DNA of 64,000 nucleotides, taken from NCBI RefSeq assembly GCF_000816845.1, contig NZ_CP006877.1:1989501-2053500 (forward strand). The letters are read 5' to 3'. Positions 16,908-27,843 of this stretch are shown in pieces (position 1 is the stretch's first letter; the number at the start of each line of letters is the position of its first letter). The notes beneath the pieces were generated by a model. That model saw nothing but the letters and a program-made list of their open reading frames with translations, ran no database searches and was not told where the DNA came from. The position numbers and the translations under genes are program-made. Source of the DNA: Rhizobium gallicum bv. gallicum R602sp (lineage in GTDB: Bacteria; Pseudomonadota; Alphaproteobacteria; Rhizobiales; Rhizobiaceae).

Positions 16908-17693
16908 TCAGGCCTTTAGCGCCAAAAAAACGTCCGCCGCTGCCTTGAACTCTTCAAAGCGCTTGGCACGGCGCAGTTCGCCCTCCTCGTCGCTGCCCCA
17001 ATGCTCGATCGTCCAATCCTCATCGAGATGGGCAAGCGACCAGACCTCGTCCATGGTCAGATGGTGCTCGGCAAACGCCAGCGCCAGAATGGCCGACCCG
17101 GTTAGCGTCGTTATCGTGTGAAGGGAGGCAAGTGCCAGCGCACTGTCGTGTCTGCGCAAAGTGACGTCGAAGGCTGCGACTGCTTCGCGCGGCTGCTCGT
17201 GATGCATCACGCCTTCGATCAGGATGAAGCGCGCGCCGAGATCATTCGCCGCCCAATCGAGAACCGGGTCCCACTGCTCGGTCTGGCGCTGCACCAGGAG
17301 TTCCGGTCCTTCGGCGCGGTAGCAGAGATGATCGCTCGAGGAAAACCGCAGGATGTCTTCGAAGACGGCTTGCGTGTCCATCGCAACGCCGTCGAGCGCG
17401 GTATTGACGAGGCGTGTCACGGGCATGGTCGCCGGGTCAATCACTTCCGCCTGTGCATCCCACTCGGCGGCGAGGAGCGCAGCCAGAGCCTCTGTCGGCA
17501 CTGCCAGAACCTGTTTGGCGGGCGTGCGCACGACCTTGCCGTCAAGCGCGATCGCCAAGCCGTCATCCCGCTCGGCAACCGTGACGTTCTTGTAGAAGCG
17601 TTTCGGCAGCGGCCTTTTCATCTGGATCTGCGCGCGGCGGATCGGATCGGGGTGGCTCAGTCCTTCGGAAAGGTCGTTCAGCAGGTCGCGCAT
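16908..17693 (-). CDS. ATP12-family F1 ATP synthase assembly chaperone
   Basis: A 261-residue homologue of mitochondrial ATP12, which binds the F1 alpha subunit before hexamer assembly. The family start is visible in PLPKRFYKNVTVAERDDGLAI and LDGKVVRTPAKQVL (about residues 28-60), followed by LAALLAAEWDAQAEVIDPATMPVTRLVNTA, a nearly invariant block, and C-terminal EVWSLAHLDEDWTIEHWG. ATP12 homologues are characteristic of alphaproteobacteria. It is the last gene of a minus-strand operon crcB, rluC, HAD phosphatase, ATP12, and lies nine bases after the phosphatase. Confidence 0.9.
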   Translation of the reverse strand: MRDLLNDLSEGLSHPDPIRRAQIQMKRPLPKRFYKNVTVAERDDGLAIALDGKVVRTPAKQVLAVPTEALAALLAAEWDAQAEVIDPATMPVTRLVNTALDGVAMDTQAVFEDILRFSSSDHLCYRAEGPELLVQRQTEQWDPVLDWAANDLGARFILIEGVMHHEQPREAVAAFDVTLRRHDSALALASLHTITTLTGSAILALAFAEHHLTMDEVWSLAHLDEDWTIEHWGSDEEGELRRAKRFEEFKAAADVFLALKA

Positions 17694-17702
17694 GGCGTCA
17701 CC

Positions 17703-18353
17703 TCAAAAATGGTCAAGCACGTCATTCGGATGGTAAGCGACAGTATCGGCGCCGGCGGCAATCAGGTCGTCAACGCTGGCATAACCCCAGGATACACCAA
17801 TTGCCTTTGCGCCTGCTGCCTTTGCCATCTGCATATCGTAGACAGCGTCGCCGATGACAATGGCATCAGCGGCCTTCATGCCCGCTTCGTCACAGCATTC
17901 GGTCACCATGGCCGGATGTGGCTTCGATGGACAATCGTCAGCCGTCCGCGAGACGATGAAATGCGGCGCGAAACCGTGTGTTTCGAGGACATTGACAAGC
18001 CCGCGGCGCGACTTTCCGGTGACGGCGCCGATCAGGATGTCTTCCCGTGCGGCAAGCCCGTCTATCATCGGCTTTATTCCGGCGAAAAGGGGCACATCCA
18101 TGCCGGGCTCCTGCCTGACATTCATGTAGATCGACTTGTAGTGAGCCGTCATGGCGATCGCCTCGTCATCGACATGCAGCTTGCCCTGCATGCGGGCAAT
18201 CGCAATGTCGAGCGTCAGACCGATGATCGATTTGGTGCTGGAAAGATCCGGCCGTGAATGACCGAATTGAACGAAGGTTCTGGCCATCACCTCATGTATC
18301 AGGGCGGCACTGTCGACCAACGTGCCGTCGCAATCGAAGAGAACAAGCTTCAT
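17703..18353 (-). CDS. HAD-superfamily phosphatase (Gph/PGP-like)
   Basis: A 216-residue HAD subfamily IA hydrolase. Motif I DCDGTLVDS is at residues 7-15 (nucleophile Asp7), motif II TGKSRRG with the catalytic Thr is at about 115, motif III Lys is in SKPHP (about 144), and motif IV reads VIGDAVYDM (about 167). A helical cap lies between motifs I and II. The type includes phosphoglycolate phosphatases and nucleotide-sugar phosphatases; substrate is not determined by sequence. The ATG overlaps the rluC stop (18350-18353), so the two are translationally coupled. Confidence 0.9.
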   Translation of the reverse strand: MKLVLFDCDGTLVDSAALIHEVMARTFVQFGHSRPDLSSTKSIIGLTLDIAIARMQGKLHVDDEAIAMTAHYKSIYMNVRQEPGMDVPLFAGIKPMIDGLAAREDILIGAVTGKSRRGLVNVLETHGFAPHFIVSRTADDCPSKPHPAMVTECCDEAGMKAADAIVIGDAVYDMQMAKAAGAKAIGVSWGYASVDDLIAAGADTVAYHPNDVLDHF

Positions 18354-19342
18354 TCGTCAATCCTCTCCGCACCGGCAAGATCAAGGCCAAGAAGGTTCCA
18401 GGTCTGCACCATATGCGGCGGCAGCGGCGCTGTGATGCGCAGGCGTCCGCCTGCAGGATGCGGGATGTCGATATGACGGGCATGCAGGTGCAGTCGCTTC
18501 TGGATGCCGCCGGGAAAGTCCCAGTTCGGGTCGTCGATGAAGTATTTTGGATCGCCGATGATCGGATGGCCGATATGCAGCGCATGAACACGAAGCTGAT
18601 GCGTACGGCCGGTATATGGCTCCATCTCGAGCCAGGCCAGGTTTTGCGCCGCCGTTTCGATGACGCGGTAGTAGGACACGGCATGATCCGCACCCTCCTC
18701 GCCGTGCTTGGCAATGCGCATGCGATCGCCGTCGGCAGTCGCTTCCTTGACGAGCCATGTGGAGATCTTGTCCTCATGCTTGCGTGGCACGCCCTTCACC
18801 AACGACCAGTAGGTCTTCTTGGTGTCGCGTTCGCGAAAGGCAGCCGTCAGCTTCTGAGCGGCACCACGTGTGCGGGCAATGACGAGCACGCCCGATGTGT
18901 CGCGGTCAAGCCGATGCACGAGCCGCGGCTTCTCGCCCTTCGGGCTCGTCCAGGCCTCCAGCATCTGGTCGATATGACGGGTCAGACCGGAACCGCCCTG
19001 CACGGCAAGTCCAGCGGGCTTGTTGAGCACGATCACCTTGTCGTCCTCATGCAGCACCATACGCTGAAGTAGTTGGTGATCGCTGGAATGCTTCAGATCC
19101 TTCCCGGCGATCGGACCACTCTTGACCTTCGCATCGACATCGAGCGGCGGCACGCGAACCATCTGGCCCGGCTGCACACGCGCGTCGGTCTTTACGCGTC
19201 CACCGTCAACGCGGACCTGGCCCGAACGCAGGAGCTTCTGAAGCTGGCCGAAGCCGAGGCCAGGGAAATGGATCTTGAACCACCGGTCGAGCCGCATTCC
19301 CGCCTCGTCGGCATCCACCTTGATATGTTCGATTCCGGCCAT
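18350..19342 (-). CDS. RluC/RluD-type large-subunit rRNA pseudouridine synthase
   Basis: A 330-residue enzyme that isomerises uridine to pseudouridine in 23S rRNA. An N-terminal S4 RNA-binding domain (about 8-70, RLDRWFKIHFPGL then KLLRSGQVRVDG) is followed by the synthase domain with the catalytic aspartate motif HRLDRDTSGVLV (about 140-151) and the downstream PYTGRTHQLRVH motif. Overall it is closest to RluC, which modifies positions 955, 2504 and 2580 in E. coli. I use ATG 19342 (MAGIEHI), in line with the family; ATG 19375 is an in-frame alternative. It overlaps the HAD gene by four bases. Confidence 0.9.
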   Translation of the reverse strand: MAGIEHIKVDADEAGMRLDRWFKIHFPGLGFGQLQKLLRSGQVRVDGGRVKTDARVQPGQMVRVPPLDVDAKVKSGPIAGKDLKHSSDHQLLQRMVLHEDDKVIVLNKPAGLAVQGGSGLTRHIDQMLEAWTSPKGEKPRLVHRLDRDTSGVLVIARTRGAAQKLTAAFRERDTKKTYWSLVKGVPRKHEDKISTWLVKEATADGDRMRIAKHGEEGADHAVSYYRVIETAAQNLAWLEMEPYTGRTHQLRVHALHIGHPIIGDPKYFIDDPNWDFPGGIQKRLHLHARHIDIPHPAGGRLRITAPLPPHMVQTWNLLGLDLAGAERIDE

Positions 19343-19429
19343 TCTTGTTCTTTCGGAAAATCTTGGGCGCGCCATGCGCGGCTGTTGCCGGTGGCTTTAG
19401 AGCATTTTTCTTCGCGCGGAAACTGCCTT

Positions 19430-19807
19430 TCAGATCAAAGCGCGCACAAGCGCTAGACCAGCCATGACAGAGGCAATCGAAAGCCCGACGCTTGCGGCGA
19501 CGTAAAGTCCGCCGGCGACTGCCTCGCCCCGCTCGAAAAGCGATATCGCATCCAGAGAAAAGGCCGAAAAGGTCGTAAAGCCGCCGAGGAAGCCGGTGAT
19601 AAGCAGCAGGCGCATCTCGACGGAGGCGTTGAACCGGCGCGCGATCATTTCGGCAAAAACGCCAATCGCGAAACAGCCAACGATGTTGACAATCAGCGTG
19701 CCCCACGGAAAGCCGGGCCCCAGGAGCCGCAGCGACCATTGGCCGACATAATATCTCAAAAGCGAGCCGATAGCGCCGCCGGCGCCGACAAGAAGAGCCT
19801 GGATCAT
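19430..19807 (-). CDS. crcB: Fluoride exporter CrcB/FluC
   Basis: A 125-residue four-helix membrane protein of the Fluc fluoride channel family, which works as an antiparallel dimer to expel F-. Conserved segments are GGAIGSLLRYY near the N-terminus, the GTLIVNIVGCFAIG helix with the pore Asn, and GFLGGFTTFSAFSLD with the phenylalanine ladder. Start ATG 19807 (MIQALLVG) matches the family; the longer frame to 19864 adds non-homologous residues. I looked for the crcB fluoride riboswitch upstream and did not see one. It heads the minus-strand operon with rluC. Confidence 0.93.
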   Translation of the reverse strand: MIQALLVGAGGAIGSLLRYYVGQWSLRLLGPGFPWGTLIVNIVGCFAIGVFAEMIARRFNASVEMRLLLITGFLGGFTTFSAFSLDAISLFERGEAVAGGLYVAASVGLSIASVMAGLALVRALI

Positions 19808-19930
19808 CGTTCTGGTTTTACCTGACGAATTGACCGTTTCCAATTGGATGAGAAGAAATCCCACCGTTCAATTAAAATGCGAATGGTTTCCTTAGCCGCG
19901 CACGAACCGGCGATGTGTATCAAACGTCCT

Positions 19931-20197
19931 ATGACACAGGTCGTCACCATATCCGCGAGCACGGCCGCCGCCGCATTCGAAACGCTGAGGATTGCTCCCC
20001 GCGTGCCGACGAGCATGGCGGCAAAGGACGCGCGCCGGATCGCAGACCGTCAGCTCAAGGGCCGACATGATCAGGAGCTGAGCGAAACGGCAAGCATTAT
20101 TCAGTCGACCGAAGTGGCGCTCGACCTGATGGCCAAGGGCAACAAGCAACCGCAGGCAGGATTGCAGCAGGCATTGAAATCCTACGAGGATTTTTGA
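19931..20197 (+). CDS. Small hypothetical protein (88 aa)
   Basis: An 88-residue soluble protein, MTQVVTISASTAAAAFETLR at the N-terminus and a helical, charged C-terminal half (RIADRQLKGRHDQELSETAS). No domain is recognised. Codon use is ordinary for the window, the gene is divergent from crcB, and it ends at a good bidirectional terminator, all of which favour a real gene. Start choice (19931 or the ATG at 19913 six codons earlier) is uncertain, and no strong ribosome-binding site is seen. Confidence 0.5.
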   Translation: MTQVVTISASTAAAAFETLRIAPRVPTSMAAKDARRIADRQLKGRHDQELSETASIIQSTEVALDLMAKGNKQPQAGLQQALKSYEDF

Positions 20198-20217
20198 ATT
20201 TCTCACCTTTGGAACGC

Positions 20218-20249
20218 AAATGGCCCGCGGCGACTGCCGCAGGCCGTTT
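20218..20249. terminator. Bidirectional terminator between the 88-aa gene and the copper protein gene
   Basis: A 10-bp stem, GGCCCGCGGC (20222-20231) with GCCGCAGGCC (20236-20245), one G-T pair and loop GACT, is flanked by AAA on one side and TTT on the other, so it can terminate transcripts from either strand. It lies between two convergent genes. Confidence 0.7.
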
Positions 20250-20254
20250 GCTGG

Positions 20255-21220
20255 TTATTTTCCCTGGGCCGAGAGAACCTTCAACGTCACGTCGATCTTG
20301 CCCGCCTTCTCAAAGGTGAGCGTCACCGGCACGCTCTCACCCTGCTTGAAAGGCGCCTTCACCTTCTGGAACATCAGATGCAGGCCGCCAGGCGCTAGCT
20401 TCACCGTCCCACCCGCCGGAATAACAATCCCATCCTTCAGTTCACGCATCTTCATGACATTGTTCTGCATGGCCATTTCGTGCATCTGAACTTCGCCCGC
20501 GGAAGGCGAGGAAACGACGACGAGCTTGTCGTCGGTCTTGCCGTTATTCTTGACAGTAAGGAAGCCACCGCCGACTGGCTGGCCGGGCAGCATTGCCTTC
20601 GAAAATGCGCCGGAGATTTCGAGGTCGCCGAGTGTTATAGTGCCGCCTGCTGCAGCATTCATGTCCATCCCGGCCATGTCGCCGTGATCATGGCCATTGT
20701 CGTCACCGGCAATGACCTTCAGCAACGGCGCAGGGCTCTTAAGCCTATGGGGATCGCCGCCATCGGTTGCGAGCTGGTCCCATGCCTCGGCCGCATCGCC
20801 GCAAAGCTGCTTCACCGGAAAGGCGAGCGATGTTCCGGCATCCACGCCCGAAACCTTGCCTTGGATCACGAAGGTATCGTAAAAATCGTCCGAGAGGTTG
20901 CCGCCCTTCCAGCGTATTTCGACTGCGCCGGATTTCACCTTGGTGCCGTGATTGTCGTAGGTCTTCTGATAGTCGCCCTTGATCACTTCAAGTTCCCAGC
21001 CGGCCTTCGGCTGCGGCTTGGCAAATACAAAGCCTTCCGGCAGTTTCACCTGCACTTCGTTGGTGGGCTTGCCGTCACAGCCATGCGGTACCTGCAGCGT
21101 TGCCAGGAACGTCTTTTCCTGTGGGGCTTCCGGATCAAGAAAGGTGACATGCGCCTGCGCTGCCGTGAATGCGGCTGCGAAAACCAGAGCGGCAGCGCTG
21201 AGTGTCTTGATTGTCTCCAT
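20255..21220 (-). CDS. YcnI-like (DUF1775) and PCuAC copper chaperone fusion
   Basis: A 321-residue exported protein with two copper-handling domains. A signal peptide (residues 1-23) ends before AHVTF, leaving His24 at the mature N-terminus, the residue that with a Glu and Trp forms the YcnI Cu site; the DUF1775 domain covers about 24-165. A histidine- and methionine-rich linker (DDNGHDHGDMAGMDM, about 178-192) leads to a PCuAC domain (about 195-320) with the H(M)X10-MX21-HxM pattern represented by QMHEMAMQNNVMKMRELKDG and GLHLMF. PCuAC delivers Cu(I) to the CuA site of cytochrome oxidase. Fusion of the two implies a single periplasmic copper acquisition/delivery protein. A small DUF2946-like gene lies just upstream. 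Confidence 0.88.
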   Translation of the reverse strand: METIKTLSAAALVFAAAFTAAQAHVTFLDPEAPQEKTFLATLQVPHGCDGKPTNEVQVKLPEGFVFAKPQPKAGWELEVIKGDYQKTYDNHGTKVKSGAVEIRWKGGNLSDDFYDTFVIQGKVSGVDAGTSLAFPVKQLCGDAAEAWDQLATDGGDPHRLKSPAPLLKVIAGDDNGHDHGDMAGMDMNAAAGGTITLGDLEISGAFSKAMLPGQPVGGGFLTVKNNGKTDDKLVVVSSPSAGEVQMHEMAMQNNVMKMRELKDGIVIPAGGTVKLAPGGLHLMFQKVKAPFKQGESVPVTLTFEKAGKIDVTLKVLSAQGK

Positions 21221-21299
21221 CGGGTATCTCCTCGCCGGCTGCAGCTCGCAAATGGCTGGCGCATCGGCATTGTCGTGTCATTTCGGTGGTGGCTGGAGA

Positions 21300-21683
21300 T
21301 CAGGCCAGAACCGGCGGTGCCCTGGACTTCGGCCGTTCGACGGCGTGCACCCCGATGGGGGTGTCCGCAACAACCGGGGGGTTATGCAGCGTCGCGAACT
21401 CGAGATGCAGCCAGGAGCCGTTATCCGGCACCGGCAGGATGACGAAAGCCGTAAGCCGGCAGACTTCGCAATTCGGCTTCAGAGGGGCCCTCTTGCCGCC
21501 GCTGTCCGTCGCGGTCACGCAAAGCGAGGCCTGGGTGCCGTCCGGCAGGACGTATGCGGCGCTATTATAGTCCGCATCCGCCGCAGCCGCCTGCGGCGCC
21601 TGATGCGCAAGGCCAAGCATAAGCAAGCTCAGCGCACAGAGAATGCGCGTCAGCATGCCAGCGTTTCGGCCCGTTTTCATCAT
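21300..21683 (-). CDS. DUF2946-like small exported protein of the copper locus
   Basis: A 127-residue protein with an N-terminal signal or anchor sequence (MLTRILCALSLLMLGLAHQ, about residues 10-28) and a periplasmic part containing CEVCRL, a CxxC pair, as found in DUF2946-type proteins that accompany copper genes. ATG 21683 has GAGG at the right distance (the upstream ATG 21695 overlaps that site). It is 79 bases upstream of the YcnI-PCuAC gene on the same strand and likely cotranscribed, which supports a role in copper uptake or cytochrome oxidase assembly; no activity can be assigned. Confidence 0.65.
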   Translation of the reverse strand: MMKTGRNAGMLTRILCALSLLMLGLAHQAPQAAAADADYNSAAYVLPDGTQASLCVTATDSGGKRAPLKPNCEVCRLTAFVILPVPDNGSWLHLEFATLHNPPVVADTPIGVHAVERPKSRAPPVLA

Positions 21684-21846
21684 CTGGATCCTCATTAGCG
21701 GATTTCGCGATTAAGCACTTTATCCGAAAAAAGCAAAAGTCCATTTGACGCAGTTCAACACTTTGTCGAAAGACGGCGCGACAAAAATTTGTTCGGCGGC
21801 GACATTCCCCCTTGCCAAGAGCCTGCTCCGCCGGATAATTGCCGCA

Positions 21847-22013
21847 ACCCTGTTGGGAGAATCCGGTCTACAGACGGCCGGTGCCGAAGGAGCAACCGCC
21901 CCGGAAACTCTCAGGCCAAAGGACCAGCAAGGGCAGACGGAACTCTGGAGAGAAGCGTTCTCGAAACGCTCGCCGAAGGGATAACAATCTCAGGCACAGG
22001 GACAGAGGGGGCT
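21847..22013 (+). promoter_or_regulatory. Tandem glycine riboswitch upstream of gcvTHP
   Basis: Two glycine aptamers lie in series. Aptamer 1 (about 21847-21935) contains GGGAGAATCC, GCCGAAGGAGCAA and CTCTCAGGCCAAAGGACCAG. Aptamer 2 (about 21940-22013) contains CTGGAGAGAAGCG, GCCGAAGGGATAACA and the CTCAGGCACAGGGACAGAGG segment. These GCCGAAGG and CTCAGGCxxAxxGAC blocks are diagnostic. Downstream, a hairpin AAGGCG/CGCCTT (22021-22038) is nested in GGGCTC (22009-22014)/GAGCCC (22045-22050), a likely expression platform. Glycine binding is expected to turn the operon on, matching its catabolic role. The 21684-22087 gap contains this RNA and the divergent DUF2946 promoter. Confidence 0.9.
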
Positions 22014-22087
22014 CGAAAGCAAGGCGTAGCCGCGCCTTCTGATTGAGCCCGCGCATGGAATTCCACGCGCAAACCCCGGAGGCGTCG

Positions 22088-23224
22088 TTGGACGATACTG
22101 CTGCCCTCAAGAAAACTCCGCTACACGCGCTGCATCTTTCGCTCGGTGCCCGCATGGTGCCTTTCGCAGGCTATGAGATGCCCGTTCAGTATTCGGCCGG
22201 CGTGCTGAAGGAACACCTGCAGACGCGCGCCGGCGCCGGCCTCTTCGACGTCTCCCACATGGGTCAGGTCGTCGTGAGGGCGAAGTCCGGCAGATACGAA
22301 GATGCCGCCCTCGCACTCGAAAGCCTCGTACCGGTCGACATTCTCGGCCTCGCCGAAGGCCGCCAGCGCTACGGCTTCTTCACCGACGAAAACGGCGGCA
22401 TCCTCGACGACTTGATGATCACCCATCTCGATGACCATCTCTTCGTCGTCGTCAACGCCGCCTGCAAGGAGGCCGATGTCGCGCACATGCAAAAGCACAT
22501 CGGCGACCGCTGCGACATAAGCCTTCTCGACCGCGCGTTAGTCGCGCTGCAAGGTCCGCGCGCCGTCGACGTGCTGGCCGAACTCTGGGCGGATGTCGCC
22601 GCGATGAAGTTCATGGACGTGCGCCACTGCCGCTTGCACGACGTATCCTGTCTCGTCTCCCGCTCCGGCTACAGCGGCGAGGACGGCTTCGAGATCTCCG
22701 TACCCACTAACAAGGCGGAGGATGTCGCCAGGCGGTTGCTCGAACATCCCGATGCGCAGCCGATCGGGCTCGGCGCCCGCGATTCGCTGCGTCTGGAGGC
22801 CGGACTCTGCCTCTACGGCAACGACATCGACACCACCACAACGCCGGTCGAGGCGGCGCTCGAATGGGCCATGCAGAAGGCCCGCAGGACGGGCGGAGCG
22901 CGCGCTGGGGACTTTCCGGGTGCAGCACGCATTCTCGGCGAACTCGATAATGGTGCCACACGCCGCCGCGTCGGCCTGAAGCCGGAAGGCAAGGCGCCGG
23001 TGCGCGGGCATTCCAAGCTCTATGCGGATGCCGAAGGCAAGACCGAGATCGGCGAGGTCACTTCGGGCGGCTTCGGCCCGAGTGTCGAAGGCCCGGTTGC
23101 CATGGGCTATGTGCCGGTTTCGCATGCCGCCGTTGGCACCCAAATTTACGCTGAGGTACGCGGCAAGTATCTCCCCGCTACGGTCGCCGCCCTGCCCTTC
23201 ATCACGCCGACCTACAAACGCTAA
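22088..23224 (+). CDS. gcvT: Glycine cleavage system T protein (aminomethyltransferase)
   Basis: A 378-residue tetrahydrofolate-dependent aminomethyltransferase that releases ammonia and makes methylene-THF from the aminomethyl arm carried by GcvH. The N-terminal [28 protein letters not shown] and LFDVSHMGQ, with the catalytic Asp in the folate site ([13 protein letters not shown] region), are diagnostic. I place the start at TTG 22088 (translated MDDTAALKK), which has a perfect GGAGG five bases upstream; ATG 22055 and TTG 22043 upstream lack one. First gene of gcvTHP, controlled by the glycine riboswitch. Confidence 0.93.
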   Translation: MDDTAALKKTPLHALHLSLGARMVPFAGYEMPVQYSAGVLKEHLQTRAGAGLFDVSHMGQVVVRAKSGRYEDAALALESLVPVDILGLAEGRQRYGFFTDENGGILDDLMITHLDDHLFVVVNAACKEADVAHMQKHIGDRCDISLLDRALVALQGPRAVDVLAELWADVAAMKFMDVRHCRLHDVSCLVSRSGYSGEDGFEISVPTNKAEDVARRLLEHPDAQPIGLGARDSLRLEAGLCLYGNDIDTTTTPVEAALEWAMQKARRTGGARAGDFPGAARILGELDNGATRRRVGLKPEGKAPVRGHSKLYADAEGKTEIGEVTSGGFGPSVEGPVAMGYVPVSHAAVGTQIYAEVRGKYLPATVAALPFITPTYKR

Positions 23225-23249
23225 GATATTTCCAGAGAGGAACAAAACC

Positions 23250-23611
23250 ATGCTGAAATTTACCGAAGAACATGAATGGCTGAAGCTCGAAGACGGCGTG
23301 GCGACGGTCGGCATTACGAATTATGCAGTCGAACAGCTCGGCGACCTCGTTTTCGTCGAATTGCCGGAAGTGGGCGCGACCTTTTCCAAGAATGACGATG
23401 CGGCCACCGTCGAATCCGTGAAGGCTGCCTCGGAAGTCTATTGTCCGCTCGATGGCGAGATCACCGAAGTCAACGAAGCGATCACTGCCGATCCGTCGCT
23501 GGTCAATTCCGACCCGCAGGGCGCCGGCTGGTTCTTCAAGCTGAAGCTCAAGAATCCGGCCGATGCCGATGGCCTGCTTGACGAAGCGGCCTATAAGGAG
23601 TTCACCGCGTA

Positions 23612-23612
<1 letters not shown>
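23250..23612 (+). CDS. gcvH: Glycine cleavage system H protein
   Basis: A 120-residue lipoyl carrier that shuttles the aminomethyl group between GcvP and GcvT. The lipoylation motif [16 protein letters not shown] places lipoamide on the Lys at about residue 59; N-terminal FTEEHEWL and the VFVELPEVG strand are standard. It is a target for the LipB encoded at 5022. Start ATG 23250 follows AGAGAGGAAC. The stop TAA overlaps the gcvP start (TAATG at 23610-23614), indicating translational coupling. Confidence 0.96.
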
Positions 23613-26476
<2,864 letters not shown>

Positions 26477-26515
26477 AAGCGGTCGAGCCGATCGATCTGG
26501 TGAATCGATTGCAGC

Positions 26516-26575
26516 GACGAATGCCCCCGAGCTTGAAGCGGGGGCTGGAAGGCTCCTCGTCGGAGGGGCCTTCGA
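26516..26575 (+). terminator. Two adjacent hairpins downstream of gcvP
   Basis: Stem 1 is CCCCCG (26524-26529) with CGGGGG (26539-26544). Stem 2 is GGCTCCTC (26551-26558), loop GTCG, GAGGGGCC (26563-26570), followed by TTCGATTCT. The pair is enclosed by CGAA and TTCG. Stem 2 is probably the gcv terminator; the double-stem arrangement also resembles dispersed palindromic repeats of rhizobia, which I cannot verify here. The 163-base gap between gcvP and the methyltransferase gene holds nothing else I can see. Confidence 0.55.
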
Positions 26576-26639
26576 TTCTAAGATCAAGGATCGTGCGTGT
26601 AAGAAACGGCGGGGGCCGATCAGATCTCTGGCTGCCGGC

Positions 26640-27440
26640 TCAGGGAACGATGCCGCGACAGGCCCAGGCAACATTTGCGAACGACCGTGGACCATCTAAC
26701 CGGCCCGCCTCGTATGCGTCGCGTACGGCAGCATCGACGCGCGCCCGCTCAGGGGCGTCGAGCGTCGCCACATACTTGCCAAGAGGGCCTTCGCCTGCGG
26801 CAATAGGTGCCCAGTAATCATTAAAGCTTTGGTACTCCATGCGGATCACCAGCTGGGTTTCGGTCACGTCCAGCAGACCCTGCTCGACAAAAGTCCGCTT
26901 CATTTCGCCAGGCTGCATCATTGGCTGAAAGCAATAGCGATTGCGCAGCTGCCGCCCGGTCTCGCTGAGTGCCGCCACCGTGTCGACCATCATCCGCATG
27001 CCGGGCATGCCGCCGAGATGATCCCAGACCGCTGCGGCGACTACCCCGCCCGGACGCACGACGCGGCGCATCTCTCCAACGGCCCGGCCGGCCTCGGGCA
27101 CGAAATGAAGAACGAGCAGTGCGAGCGCTCGGTCGAAGCCTCCGTCTTCGAAAGGCAAAGAGCAAGCGTCCGCCTGCCCAATCTTGATGCGCGGGTCAAT
27201 GTTGCGCCGAATTGCCTCCTCGACGAAGACCGGCGAATAGTCGATGGCGGCGATCTCGCTCAGATCAGCAGCCTTGGCAAGGGCAAATGTCAGGCTGCCC
27301 GTGCCGCAACCGACATCGAGTACCTTCTCACCATCGGCAAGGCCCGCAAACTCGATGAATGGCGACGCGAGCTTTTGGCTCCAGCGTCCCATGAGCTGCT
27401 CGTAGCCGGCCGCGTTGTGAACGTTAAAGCTTGAGGACAT
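26640..27440 (-). CDS. Class I SAM-dependent methyltransferase
   Basis: A 266-residue methyltransferase of the Methyltransf_11/UbiE-like type. Motif I VLDVGCGTGSLTFAL (about 40-54) binds SAM, with the acidic residue after strand 2 in IAAIDYSPVFVEEA, and the post-II/III segment GFDRALALLVLHFVPEAGRAVGEMRRVVRPGG is typical. Substrate is unknown. Start ATG 27440 has GGAG six bases upstream; ATG 27452 overlaps that site. A perfect 6-bp inverted repeat, CTTGGC-N4-GCCAAG (27484-27499), lies 44 bases upstream and might be an operator. Confidence 0.85.
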   Translation of the reverse strand: MSSSFNVHNAAGYEQLMGRWSQKLASPFIEFAGLADGEKVLDVGCGTGSLTFALAKAADLSEIAAIDYSPVFVEEAIRRNIDPRIKIGQADACSLPFEDGGFDRALALLVLHFVPEAGRAVGEMRRVVRPGGVVAAAVWDHLGGMPGMRMMVDTVAALSETGRQLRNRYCFQPMMQPGEMKRTFVEQGLLDVTETQLVIRMEYQSFNDYWAPIAAGEGPLGKYVATLDAPERARVDAAVRDAYEAGRLDGPRSFANVAWACRGIVP

Positions 27441-27483
27441 CGAAAGCTCCATCAGCCAGAGGCATGGCAGTTAAAACTAAGCA

Positions 27484-27499
27484 CTTGGCAGGCGCCAAG
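27484..27499. repeat. Small palindrome upstream of the methyltransferase gene
   Basis: CTTGGC and GCCAAG separated by AGGC. It sits in the likely promoter region of the minus-strand methyltransferase gene; operator or chance palindrome. Confidence 0.3.
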
Positions 27500-27556
27500 C
27501 GGTCATTGCCGGCCATATTGCGCCAAAAGTAGCTTGGGGCAAAGGCCCTCGCCTAG

Positions 27557-27826
27557 TCCTTTCCTCGACAAACTACCGCTCTATCCGGCATGCGCACGCA
27601 GGCCAACAAGTTCAGCGCGATCGCCAGCAACGTGGCGAGTATCAGCACGCCGGGCTATGGCCGCATCGATCTCGATAGGCTGACTGCCGATGAAGGCCAA
27701 AGTGCCGACCCCGCCACGGAACTGACAGGCCTGATCCAGGCCGAGCAAAGCTTCAAGGCAAATGCTGTCGTCATCGAGAGGGGCGCTGACATCTGGGAAC
27801 TACTGATGAGCATCAAGCGCGACTGA
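27557..27826 (+). pseudogene. Short flagellar basal-body rod-like protein, N-terminus without a start codon
   Basis: The frame from 27557 reads TTALSGMRTQANKFSAIA and SNVASISTPGYGR, the canonical N-terminal helix of flagellar rod/hook proteins (ALSGMxAQxxxxxAIAxNxAN), and ends with ATELTGLIQAEQSFKANA and ADIWELLMSIKRD, the matching C-terminal rod helix. The middle of a normal rod protein is missing, giving about 89 codons. The conserved motif begins upstream of the only ATG (27590), and that upstream stretch has no ATG, GTG or TTG before TAG at 27554. Either a truncated 78-residue protein is made from ATG 27590 or the gene has lost its start. No other flagellar genes are nearby. Confidence 0.6.
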
Positions 27827-27843
27827 CCGGCGCCCGTAACTCC

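Noticed and set aside
19808..19930. Fluoride riboswitch upstream of crcB
   Set aside because: No match to the crcB motif in the leader region.
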